This document shows, one piece after another, positions 1-6,116 of a stretch of DNA of 12,229 nt. A model generated the notes under the pieces. That model ran no database searches. It worked only from the letters and a program-made list of their open reading frames with translations, and was not told the DNA's origin. The translations under genes were made by a program, and so were the position numbers. The stretch comes from Pseudomonadota bacterium (GTDB taxonomy: Bacteria > Pseudomonadota > Gammaproteobacteria > UBA6186 > Azoamicaceae), in assembly GCA_021848375.1 (NCBI GenBank), contig JAJZUR010000036.1:1-12229 (forward strand), read 5' to 3'. Each line of letters begins with the position of its first letter. Within the stretch, counting starts at the first letter, position 1.

Positions 1-671
1 TCAGTCTTGCGACTATACAGGCAGCCCTTGGGAATAATTTTCAAATCACGGGATTATCAATCCCAGAAGCACGAGATTTAGCTTTATTATTAAGAGCTGG
101 CGCACTTCCAGCGCCCGTTTCCATTGTTGAAGAAAGTATCGTTGGTCCCAGTATGGGGCAAGAAAATATTCAAATGGGAATGCTCTCTGTGGGGGCAGGG
201 TTAGCGTTAGTCTTACTTTTCATGGCATTTTATTATAGTGTTTTTGGTTGGATCGCAAATTTAGCATTGCTCGCAAATTTAGTGCTGTTGGTTGCAATCA
301 TGTCTTTAATTGGCGCAACGTTGACACTACCGGGGATTGCAGGAATTGTATTAACACTCGGGATGGCGGTTGATGCGAATGTGCTTATTTTTGAGCGGAT
401 CCGAGAGGAATTACGGTTAGGAGTTGCGCCAAAATCGAGTATTTTTCGCGGCTATGAATTTGCGTTTGCAACGATCGTGGATTCCAATTTAACGACCCTA
501 ATTGTGGGGATAGTTTTATTCGCAATAGGGAGCGGGCCAGTGAAGGGCTTTGCCATTACCTTGTGTATTGGGATATTAACGTCTTTATTAACCGCAACGA
601 CGGGGAGTCGTGCCATCGTCGAGTTATTATATGGCGGGCGTTCAACGCGTCGAATAAGAGTAGGGATCTAG
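1..671 (+). CDS. secD: Protein translocase subunit SecD, C-terminal part (5' truncated by window edge)
   Basis: SecD is an inner-membrane RND-type subunit that, with SecF, helps complete Sec-dependent export using the proton motive force. The reading frame is open from base 3, so about 222 C-terminal residues are present out of roughly 615 in E. coli SecD; an internal ATG at 153 is not the true start. Visible family marks are the segment ending LLLRAGALPAPV before the first visible membrane helix, and the conserved transmembrane block with GMAVDANVLIFERIREEL (window residues about 123-140). Four hydrophobic segments follow the periplasmic end, as expected for the last membrane helices. The stop TAG at 669-671 directly abuts the secF ATG (TAGATG), which indicates translational coupling in a secDF operon. 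Identification is very secure. Confidence 0.97.
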   Translation, partial: SLATIQAALGNNFQITGLSIPEARDLALLLRAGALPAPVSIVEESIVGPSMGQENIQMGMLSVGAGLALVLLFMAFYYSVFGWIANLALLANLVLLVAIMSLIGATLTLPGIAGIVLTLGMAVDANVLIFERIREELRLGVAPKSSIFRGYEFAFATIVDSNLTTLIVGIVLFAIGSGPVKGFAITLCIGILTSLLTATTGSRAIVELLYGGRSTRRIRVGI

Positions 672-1640
672 ATGGAATTTTTTAGAAAACAAACGCATAT
701 CGACTTTATGGGCGTTCGCCGTTATACCGGAATTATTTTGATTGTCCTGTGGGTTGCGTCAATCGGAGTATTGATTTTCAAAGGTTTAAATTTAGGGTTA
801 GATTTTGCCGGGGGCACGCAAGTTGAAGCGAGATTTACAAAAGAAACTTCGCCGGTAATGATCCGTGAACAGTTAGAACAAGCAGGGTTTCAGGGAGTTA
901 AGACGCAACAATTTGGTTCCACGCATGACATCTTGATTCGAATTGGAAATTCTCATCATATTGCCTTTGATGAAACAGCAGCTGACGAAACAGCAGAGAG
1001 CCAAAAAGAATTCAAAATAAGTGCGTTAGTGAAGGAAGCATTGCTCAAAAATTATCCCGATATTGAGATTCGACGGACTGAATTTGTGGGCTCTGGCGTT
1101 GGAGATCAATTGGTTGAACAAGGCGGTATTGCGGTATTAGTATCCATTTTAGCGATCATGATTTACATTGCGCTGCGATTTGAATATCGGTTGGCAGTGA
1201 GTGCAGCAGTAGGTTTGATTCACGATGCTTTTTTAATTCTGGGTGTATTTGCATGGTATGGTTTTGAATTTGATTTAGCCGCCATGGCATCTGTGTTAGC
1301 CGTTTTAGGATATTCATTAAACGATACCATAGTGGTCTTCGATAGAGTTCGCGAAAATTTCCGGAAAATTCGCAAAGGAACCCCAGCGGAGATCATGAAT
1401 TTATCGATTAATCAAACGTTATCTCGAACCATTATGACATCGTTTATGACGTTATTGGTGGTATTGGCCTTATTATTTTATGGGGGTGAGAGTCTATTCG
1501 GTTTCTCCATGGCATTTTTTGTCGGGATTATCATCGGAACTTTCTCGTCGATTTATGTATCGGGTGCATTGGCATTATGGATGGGCTTAAGTAAAGCCGA
1601 TTTAATGCCAAAAGCAAAACCTGAGCTAGAGAGGCCATAA
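672..1640 (+). CDS. secF: Protein translocase subunit SecF
   Basis: SecF is the partner of SecD in the inner-membrane SecDF complex, which pulls translocating proteins into the periplasm. The 322-aa product is the usual length for the family. A first membrane helix lies near residues 19-37, followed by the LDFAGGTQVE motif (43-52) that opens the periplasmic domain (about 40-150). Five more helices follow at about 152-168, 175-195, 202-216, 254-270 and 277-302. The hallmark GYSLNDTIVVFDRVREN lies at 213-229. The start codon follows the secD stop with no gap, so the two are almost certainly co-translated. The periplasmic domain has an acidic/alanine-rich patch near residues 99-112 that looks like a lineage-specific loop. 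Identification is very secure. Confidence 0.97.
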   Translation: MEFFRKQTHIDFMGVRRYTGIILIVLWVASIGVLIFKGLNLGLDFAGGTQVEARFTKETSPVMIREQLEQAGFQGVKTQQFGSTHDILIRIGNSHHIAFDETAADETAESQKEFKISALVKEALLKNYPDIEIRRTEFVGSGVGDQLVEQGGIAVLVSILAIMIYIALRFEYRLAVSAAVGLIHDAFLILGVFAWYGFEFDLAAMASVLAVLGYSLNDTIVVFDRVRENFRKIRKGTPAEIMNLSINQTLSRTIMTSFMTLLVVLALLFYGGESLFGFSMAFFVGIIIGTFSSIYVSGALALWMGLSKADLMPKAKPELERP

Positions 1641-1642
1641 AG

Positions 1643-1954
1643 ATGTTGCCGGCAGGAAATCCGGATCAAGCCGCTAACGGTAATAAATCGATCTTACCGG
1701 AATTCAAAATGCCATTACCCAGAAAGAAGGAAATAGCGGCATCATCTATAAACACAGCTGTAGAAAATATAGAGAAAACGGACACCTTAAAACCTTTTGA
1801 GTTGAAGCGGACAGTTTCTAGTCGAAGTTTAGATTTGCATGCATTTTTAAATGAGGAGCAAAAAAAAGCAGATAAAAATAAGCGAAAATATCCACCGCTT
1901 ACATTGCAATATGTTGGACAACCGGCTACTAAAAAAAATAAATTTGTGCAATAG
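1643..1954 (+). CDS. Small uncharacterised lysine-rich protein downstream of secF
   Basis: I do not recognise this 103-aa product. The ATG lies 2 nt after the secF stop and is preceded by AGAGAGG (1628-1634) with an 8-nt spacer, a good ribosome binding site, so translation as the last gene of the secDF operon is likely. The protein has no hydrophobic segment, no signal peptide and no cysteine. It is rich in Lys, Pro and Asn/Gln, with a strongly basic C-terminal part (residues 74-101), and looks soluble and at least partly disordered. The antisense strand also carries an open frame (1666-1995), but that one lacks an SD or family resemblance and is taken as a shadow. In Pseudomonas a different small gene, as I recall, occupies the same place between secF and suhB; whether they are related cannot be told here. 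Confidence 0.65.
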   Translation: MLPAGNPDQAANGNKSILPEFKMPLPRKKEIAASSINTAVENIEKTDTLKPFELKRTVSSRSLDLHAFLNEEQKKADKNKRKYPPLTLQYVGQPATKKNKFVQ

Positions 1955-2007
1955 AAAAAATACCGACTTACGAATATTTTGTAAAATACTGACAATGGCG
2001 GGACACG

Positions 2008-2793
2008 TTATCTGATGCTAATAATATCCAGCAATTCTTGATGTACCTTGCGAGTGCCGGCGATAATATTGCCGCTCTCTAAAAATCCATTTTCAGCATT
2101 AAAATCAGAGACAAAACCACCGGCCTCACGCACAATTAACACCCCAGCAGCGATATCCCATTCTTTGAGACCCGATTCCCAAAAGCCATCTAAACGGCCC
2201 GCGGCGATATACGCTAAATTTAAAGAAGCGCAACCCGTTCTACGTACATCGGCACCCGACATAAATATTTTTTGTAAAATCTCTAGATGGGGAACGCCGT
2301 GTGGTTTAGCTTGACGATCATGGAATGGAAATGCGGTACCTACTAATGCGCCTTTTAAACTGTTTCTTTCAGTGACACGAATACGGCGATTATTAAGGTA
2401 AGCGCCTGTGCCGCGAGTAGCCGTATAGAGATCCTGACTAATGGGATCGTAAATAACCCCGTGTTCTAGATGATCTCTTTGTTTAATTCCAATGGAAACG
2501 GCAAACTGAGGGAAGCCGTGGACATAGTTCATGGTACCATCTAAAGGATCGATAACCCATACAAATTCATTGCCAGGATGGAAACCACTTTCTTCCCCGA
2601 CAATGCCGTGATTCGGATATGCTTTTTGGATGATTTCAATGATAGCTGCTTCTGCAGATTTATCAACTTGAGTGACTAAATCGTTCATTCCTTTTTCAAA
2701 AATGGTGAGTTTATCCGGTTGTTCAAGATGATGGATAATGATTTTGCCAGCCTGGCGGGCAGCACGGATAGCAATATTGAGATAGGGATGCAT
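2008..2793 (-). CDS. suhB: Inositol-1-monophosphatase family protein SuhB
   Basis: SuhB hydrolyses myo-inositol 1-phosphate in vitro. In E. coli its main cellular role is as a component of the NusA/NusB/NusG rRNA antitermination complex. The 261-aa product (E. coli 267) shows the metal-binding motifs of the inositol monophosphatase fold: GEES at 66-69, DPLDGTMN at 82-89 (metal ligands D82 and D85) and EWDIAAG at 211-217 (D213). The frame stays open upstream to 2937, but the extra 48 residues resemble no SuhB N-terminus and would overlap the DMT gene. The ATG at 2793, giving MHPYLNIAIRAAR, matches the family start. The upstream SD is weak. It lies 47 nt downstream of the DMT transporter and may share its transcript. 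It converges on the secF operon. Confidence 0.95.
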   Translation of the reverse strand: MHPYLNIAIRAARQAGKIIIHHLEQPDKLTIFEKGMNDLVTQVDKSAEAAIIEIIQKAYPNHGIVGEESGFHPGNEFVWVIDPLDGTMNYVHGFPQFAVSIGIKQRDHLEHGVIYDPISQDLYTATRGTGAYLNNRRIRVTERNSLKGALVGTAFPFHDRQAKPHGVPHLEILQKIFMSGADVRRTGCASLNLAYIAAGRLDGFWESGLKEWDIAAGVLIVREAGGFVSDFNAENGFLESGNIIAGTRKVHQELLDIISIR

Positions 2794-2840
2794 AGATAAA
2801 CCACATTTATTAAAGAACGTAAAATTTAGCTTACCACAAT

Positions 2841-3791
2841 TTAGGGAACAATTAAAGGAGTGACTTTTTGTTTGGCCTTCAGTTCTTGTTGGTAGTAAAG
2901 GGTCAGGCCAAAGCTCAGAATTATCACTGATATCCAAAAGTAAGGCGAAAGGATTTCATCTAAGAAAAACCAGCCCAAGAAAGCCGCAAAGAACGGTTGA
3001 GACAGTCCAGCAAAGGACAAATAAGTTGCCGTAAAGGATTTCAGCAGCATGCCATGAAGGTTATAACTGATTAAATTAGAAACTAAAGTTAAACATAAAA
3101 ACCAGGGTAAAAAACCCCAAAAGTCAGAAATTGGGACTGGATCCCAAACTTCGGTTATAAAAGAGTGGAACAAAGCAATCATTCCGCCAATCAACATACT
3201 GGTGGCATTAGCCATGACTGTCGTATAGCCGCGGTTTTTAACGACTTCGCGCATGCCAATCCAACCTAAAGCAGAGGTGATGGCGGCGGCTAAAATCGCA
3301 AGCTCAGCAAAGGTTAAGAATAAAAGATAACCAGTATCATCATCAGTGCTTGAATGTCCGATTAAAAGCGGAATGAAGCCTAAAATCCCAATAATTAGTC
3401 CAATGCACTTTTGGATATTTAATTTTTCAGAGAACCATACATAGGACATCATAGCAGTCGCAATGGGGCAAAAGCTATATAAAAAACAGGCTTTTCCAGC
3501 CTCCATATACTGTAATCCCCAGAATTCAAATGCATTGGTGAGATAAACACCTGCAATTGCAATCACAAGAACGGGGACAATATGTTTTTTGTGAAACACA
3601 AAATGTTGACGGTTAAAAAAGAATTGATAAATCAGCAGTAATAAACTGGCGATGATCATTCTTGCACCTGTGACAAACAGAGGGGGTGCAAACTCGAGGG
3701 TCAATTTGCCAAAGACAAAGACAGATCCATAAAGCACGCATAATAGTAATACCAAAATTTGTAAATACACCGTCATTTCCTGTTTATTCAT
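2841..3791 (-). CDS. EamA/DMT-superfamily membrane transporter
   Basis: This is a 316-aa polytopic membrane protein with about ten hydrophobic segments (roughly 9-29, 36-56, 71-91, 98-118, 126-146, 156-177, 191-210, 226-246, 253-278 and 284-301). It shows the internal duplication typical of two EamA repeats. The first repeat contains FSEKLNIQKCIG after helix 4 and the second FFLDEILSPYFW after helix 9, both at the usual acidic-turn positions. Such proteins are drug/metabolite transporters; substrates in the superfamily range from amino acids to S-adenosylmethionine, and none can be assigned here. The C-terminus is a short basic cytoplasmic tail. It heads a minus-strand pair with suhB. It sits between suhB and trmJ, which are neighbours in Pseudomonas, so it may be a later insertion. 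Start: the ATG at 3791 has no clear SD. Confidence 0.9.
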   Translation of the reverse strand: MNKQEMTVYLQILVLLLCVLYGSVFVFGKLTLEFAPPLFVTGARMIIASLLLLIYQFFFNRQHFVFHKKHIVPVLVIAIAGVYLTNAFEFWGLQYMEAGKACFLYSFCPIATAMMSYVWFSEKLNIQKCIGLIIGILGFIPLLIGHSSTDDDTGYLLFLTFAELAILAAAITSALGWIGMREVVKNRGYTTVMANATSMLIGGMIALFHSFITEVWDPVPISDFWGFLPWFLCLTLVSNLISYNLHGMLLKSFTATYLSFAGLSQPFFAAFLGWFFLDEILSPYFWISVIILSFGLTLYYQQELKAKQKVTPLIVP

Positions 3792-3794
3792 GCG

Positions 3795-3823
3795 TTTAAA
3801 ATAGAATATATTTTGTTATTATA
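3795..3823. promoter_or_regulatory. Divergent promoter region with overlapping -10 boxes (trmJ / DMT gene)
   Basis: The only space between the two divergent ATGs is 37 bp. On the plus strand TTTAAA (3795-3800), a 16-nt spacer and TATTAT (3817-3822) form a sigma70-like promoter for trmJ. On the minus strand a perfect TATAAT occupies 3823-3818, nearly the same base pairs, with only a poor -35 candidate (TTCAAT, 3845-3840) inside trmJ. The plus-strand -10 ends 6 nt before the trmJ ATG, so transcription would begin at or next to the A of ATG. Boxes are seen in the sequence; activity is inferred. Confidence 0.55.
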
Positions 3824-3828
3824 ACTCA

Positions 3829-4569
3829 ATGTTTGCGCAATTGAAAATCATTTTGATTAATACAACTCACCCAGGTAATATCGGCGCTGTGGCGCGCGCG
3901 ATGAAAAATATGGGATTTAGGGAATTATGTTTAGTATCTCCCAAAGAATTTCCATCTGAAGTTGCAACTGCTCGTGCCAGTGGTGCTGAAGATATTCTAC
4001 AAGGCGCTATGGTTGTCCAATCCTTAGAGGATGCGGTTGCGGATTGCCATAGGGTTTTTGGGTTAAGTGCTCGTTTGCGAAAAATCTCCATGCCGCTGAT
4101 GAATAGCCGTAGAGCAGCGTTGGAAATCGAAAAATTGCACCAGGATAATCCAACACAAAAAATCGCACTGGTGTTTGGCCAGGAGCAATCTGGGCTGTCA
4201 AATGAAGCGCTGGCAAAATGTCACTATCAAGTGTTGATTCCAGCAGAACCATCATTTGCATCGTTAAATCTTGCTCAAGCCGTACAAATTATGGTCTATG
4301 AGCTTAGAATGGCAGGGGTTGGCGTTGAGTCTGAGGGATATCAGCAAAATGAGATGAGCGAGAATTCAGAAGAGCTGGCAACGGCTGAAGCGGTAGAGGG
4401 ATTTTATGCTCATTTAGAAAAGAGCTTGATCCAAATCGGGTTTTTAAACCCGCAAATGCCAGGTCATTTAATGCACTACTTGCGCAGGTTATTTGCAAAA
4501 AGTCGACTAACTAATTTGGAGTTGAATATTTTACGAGGGATATTGACGTCCATTCAAAAGAGAGTATAG
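3829..4569 (+). CDS. trmJ: tRNA (cytidine/uridine-2'-O-)-methyltransferase TrmJ
   Basis: TrmJ is a SPOUT-class enzyme that methylates the 2'-O of nucleotide 32 in the anticodon loop of several tRNAs, using S-adenosylmethionine. The product is 246 aa, the same length as E. coli TrmJ. Motif 1 is visible as THPGNIGAVARAMKNMGF (13-30) with catalytic-type R23, motif 2 as LVFGQEQSGL (114-123), and motif 3 as SLNLAQAVQ (145-153); the last two form the trefoil-knot SAM site. The C-terminal part from about 185 is the helical extension typical of bacterial TrmJ. There is no purine-rich SD before the ATG and the predicted -10 is only 6 nt away, so the mRNA may be leaderless. The gene lies 8 nt upstream of iscS, as in the trmJ-isc neighbourhood of many gammaproteobacteria but without cysE and iscR. 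Confidence 0.96.
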   Translation: MFAQLKIILINTTHPGNIGAVARAMKNMGFRELCLVSPKEFPSEVATARASGAEDILQGAMVVQSLEDAVADCHRVFGLSARLRKISMPLMNSRRAALEIEKLHQDNPTQKIALVFGQEQSGLSNEALAKCHYQVLIPAEPSFASLNLAQAVQIMVYELRMAGVGVESEGYQQNEMSENSEELATAEAVEGFYAHLEKSLIQIGFLNPQMPGHLMHYLRRLFAKSRLTNLELNILRGILTSIQKRV

Positions 4570-4570
4570 T
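4543..4570 (+). promoter_or_regulatory. Predicted iscS promoter inside the 3' end of trmJ
   Basis: TTGACG (4543-4548, 5/6 to consensus), a 16-nt spacer and TATAGT (4565-4570, 5/6) form a strong sigma70-like promoter overlapping the last trmJ codons and its stop. The -10 ends 7 nt before the iscS ATG, so the start point would fall at 4577-4578. The only purine run (AGAG, 4561-4564) is 13 nt from the ATG, which is too far for an ordinary SD. No IscR-type operator was recognised. Function is inferred from sequence only. Confidence 0.55.
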
Positions 4571-4577
4571 TTATTTT

Positions 4578-5738
4578 ATGACTAAAAATTCTCCTATTTA
4601 TTTTGATTATGCGGCAACGACTCCAGTTGCTCCTTCTGTTATTGAAAAAATGAATCAATGTTTAGCGGCAGACGGGATATTTGGGAATCCCGCCTCCACG
4701 CATTTTTTTGGATCGATGGCAAAGGCAGTGGTCGAGGCTGCACGTGAAGCAGTAGCATCCCTTATTCATTGCGTGCCGCGTAACCTTATCTTTACATCTG
4801 GTGCAACCGAAGCAAATAATTTGGCGTTAAAAGGGGTTGCGCATTTCAATCGTCATCGCGGCAATCATATTGTGACTTGTAAAACGGAGCACAAGGCAAT
4901 CTTGGATACTTGCGCTTATTTAGAACAAGAAGGTTTTACAGTGACATACTTAGATCCAGAACCTAATGGTTTAATCGATTTAGGATCCTTGCAAAGCGCG
5001 TTGTGCCCACAAACAATTCTGGTTTCTATTATGCAGGTGAACAATGAAACTGGGGTCATCCAAGATATTGCATCAATCGGTAAAATGGTGCGTGATCGGG
5101 GTATTGTGTTTCATGTGGATGCGGCGCAAAGTGTGGGGAAAATTCCGCTCGATGTTCAATTATTACCGGTCGATTTATTATCGATTTCAGCGCACAAATG
5201 TTATGGACCCAAAGGGATTGGCGCATTATATGTGAATGATATTCCGCGGATACACTTAACACCGCAGCTGCACGGAGGTGGACAAGAACGAAAAATGCGC
5301 GCCGGGACGTTACCAACGCACCAAATCGCCGGATTGGGGGAGGCGGCTCGCCTGGTTCAAGAAAAATTAGCAGCCGACAGTGAGCGAATACGAGAGTTTA
5401 GCCAGCAATTTTGGCATGGCATTCAAGATTTGCCAGGTGTTACCCGCAATGGAGAAGAAAAATACTGTGTGCCCCATATTCTGAATGTGACTTTCAGTAC
5501 GCTCGACAAAGAAGCATTTATTCAGGGATTACCTCAGCTTGCTTTTTCTTCTGCATCAGCCTGTAATTCCATTAGCCTGGAACCCTCGCATGTATTACGC
5601 GCGATGGGATTGGCGATTGAGGCGGCAAAGCGTTCGTTTCGCTTTTCTTTTGGCCGTTTTACAACGCGCCTTGAAGTGGAACAGGCGGTCAATTTAATTC
5701 GAGAATTGGTTTTAAATAAGGGGACTTCAAATGGCTGA
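4578..5738 (+). CDS. iscS: Cysteine desulfurase IscS (short C-terminus)
   Basis: This PLP enzyme takes sulfur from L-cysteine and passes it as a persulfide to Fe-S scaffold proteins and tRNA thiolation pathways. Every catalytic residue of E. coli IscS is present, one position later: H105 in TEHKAI, D181 and Q184 (HVDAAQS), the PLP lysine K207 in SAHKCYGPKG, and the persulfide cysteine C329 in the mobile loop SSASACNSISLEPS. The GNPAS motif at 37-41 and RFSFGRFTT at 355-363 also fit. At 386 aa it is about 18 residues shorter than E. coli IscS (404). What is missing is the C-terminal tail that contributes to IscU binding. The start lacks a proper SD. It overlaps iscA by 8 nt. No iscR precedes it and no iscU follows. 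Confidence 0.95.
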   Translation: MTKNSPIYFDYAATTPVAPSVIEKMNQCLAADGIFGNPASTHFFGSMAKAVVEAAREAVASLIHCVPRNLIFTSGATEANNLALKGVAHFNRHRGNHIVTCKTEHKAILDTCAYLEQEGFTVTYLDPEPNGLIDLGSLQSALCPQTILVSIMQVNNETGVIQDIASIGKMVRDRGIVFHVDAAQSVGKIPLDVQLLPVDLLSISAHKCYGPKGIGALYVNDIPRIHLTPQLHGGGQERKMRAGTLPTHQIAGLGEAARLVQEKLAADSERIREFSQQFWHGIQDLPGVTRNGEEKYCVPHILNVTFSTLDKEAFIQGLPQLAFSSASACNSISLEPSHVLRAMGLAIEAAKRSFRFSFGRFTTRLEVEQAVNLIRELVLNKGTSNG

Positions 5739-6063
5739 TATTTCTTTAACCGAAAGGGCAGTTGCTTATTTGCAGAGAAGTTTACACGGGAAAGAAGGAA
5801 TCGTTGGGATCCGTTTGGGCGTTAAGCCTTCTGGCTGCTCAGGATATTCTTATACCATTGATTTTGCCAAGGAAAGAGCCATGGAGGATAAGCTATATGA
5901 AATCTCGGGTATTTCCATCTTAATTGATCCGAAGAGCTTTGAAGTTTTGCAGGGGATGGAAGTGGATTGCGTTCAAGAAGGCTTAAATGAATACTTAAGA
6001 TATAATAATCCCAATGTCAAAAGTGCCTGTGGGTGCGGCGAAAGTTTTAGTGTAGAAAAATAA
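5731..6063 (+). CDS. iscA: Fe-S assembly protein of the IscA/HesB family
   Basis: A-type carriers bind iron or an Fe-S cluster and deliver it to apo-proteins. The product has 110 aa (E. coli IscA 107). It carries the three invariant cysteines: C36 in PSGCSGYSY and C100 and C102 in the terminal CGCGESF motif. The stretch EGLNEYLRYNNPNVK before CGCG resembles IscA more than ErpA or SufA. An extra cysteine at position 80 is not part of the usual trio. The ATG at 5731 overlaps the end of iscS by 8 nt and has a strong SD (AAGGGG, 5718-5723), so the two are co-translated. Scaffold iscU, normally between iscS and iscA, is absent, and hscB, hscA and fdx do not follow. Confidence 0.93.
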   Translation: MADISLTERAVAYLQRSLHGKEGIVGIRLGVKPSGCSGYSYTIDFAKERAMEDKLYEISGISILIDPKSFEVLQGMEVDCVQEGLNEYLRYNNPNVKSACGCGESFSVEK

Positions 6064-6081
6064 GTTTAATAACTAAATAAT

Positions 6082-6110
6082 AAGACAAAGTTGGTATTCT
6101 CGTCTATAAA
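6082..6110 (+). promoter_or_regulatory. Predicted parA promoter
   Basis: AAGACA (6082-6087, 4/6), an exact 17-nt spacer and TATAAA (6105-6110, 5/6) form a sigma70-like promoter. The -10 ends 6 nt before the ATG at 6117, which puts the expected start point on the A of ATG. No SD precedes this ATG. An imperfect dyad (AGAC 6083-6086 / GTCT 6102-6105) spans the spacer and could be an operator, but it is too short to be sure. Confidence 0.5.
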
Positions 6111-6116
6111 TACTGG

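Noticed and set aside
1975..1988. TATTTT-GT-AAAATA dyad in the convergent gap between the small ORF and suhB
   Set aside because: Purely A/T stem with almost no loop and no T tract after a GC stem; not a credible rho-independent terminator.
1666..1995. 109-aa open frame on the minus strand opposite the small ORF after secF
   Set aside because: It mirrors the plus-strand ORF, shows no SD or family resemblance, and its cysteine/phenylalanine-rich content is what antisense of a lysine-rich gene gives.
2794..2937. N-terminal extension of the suhB frame to 309 aa
   Set aside because: It overlaps the DMT coding region and the added residues do not resemble any SuhB N-terminus; the ATG at 2793 fits the family exactly.
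5044..5316. Overlapping small frames on both strands inside iscS
   Set aside because: Contained entirely within a conserved gene, with no SD or similarity; shadows of its codon pattern.
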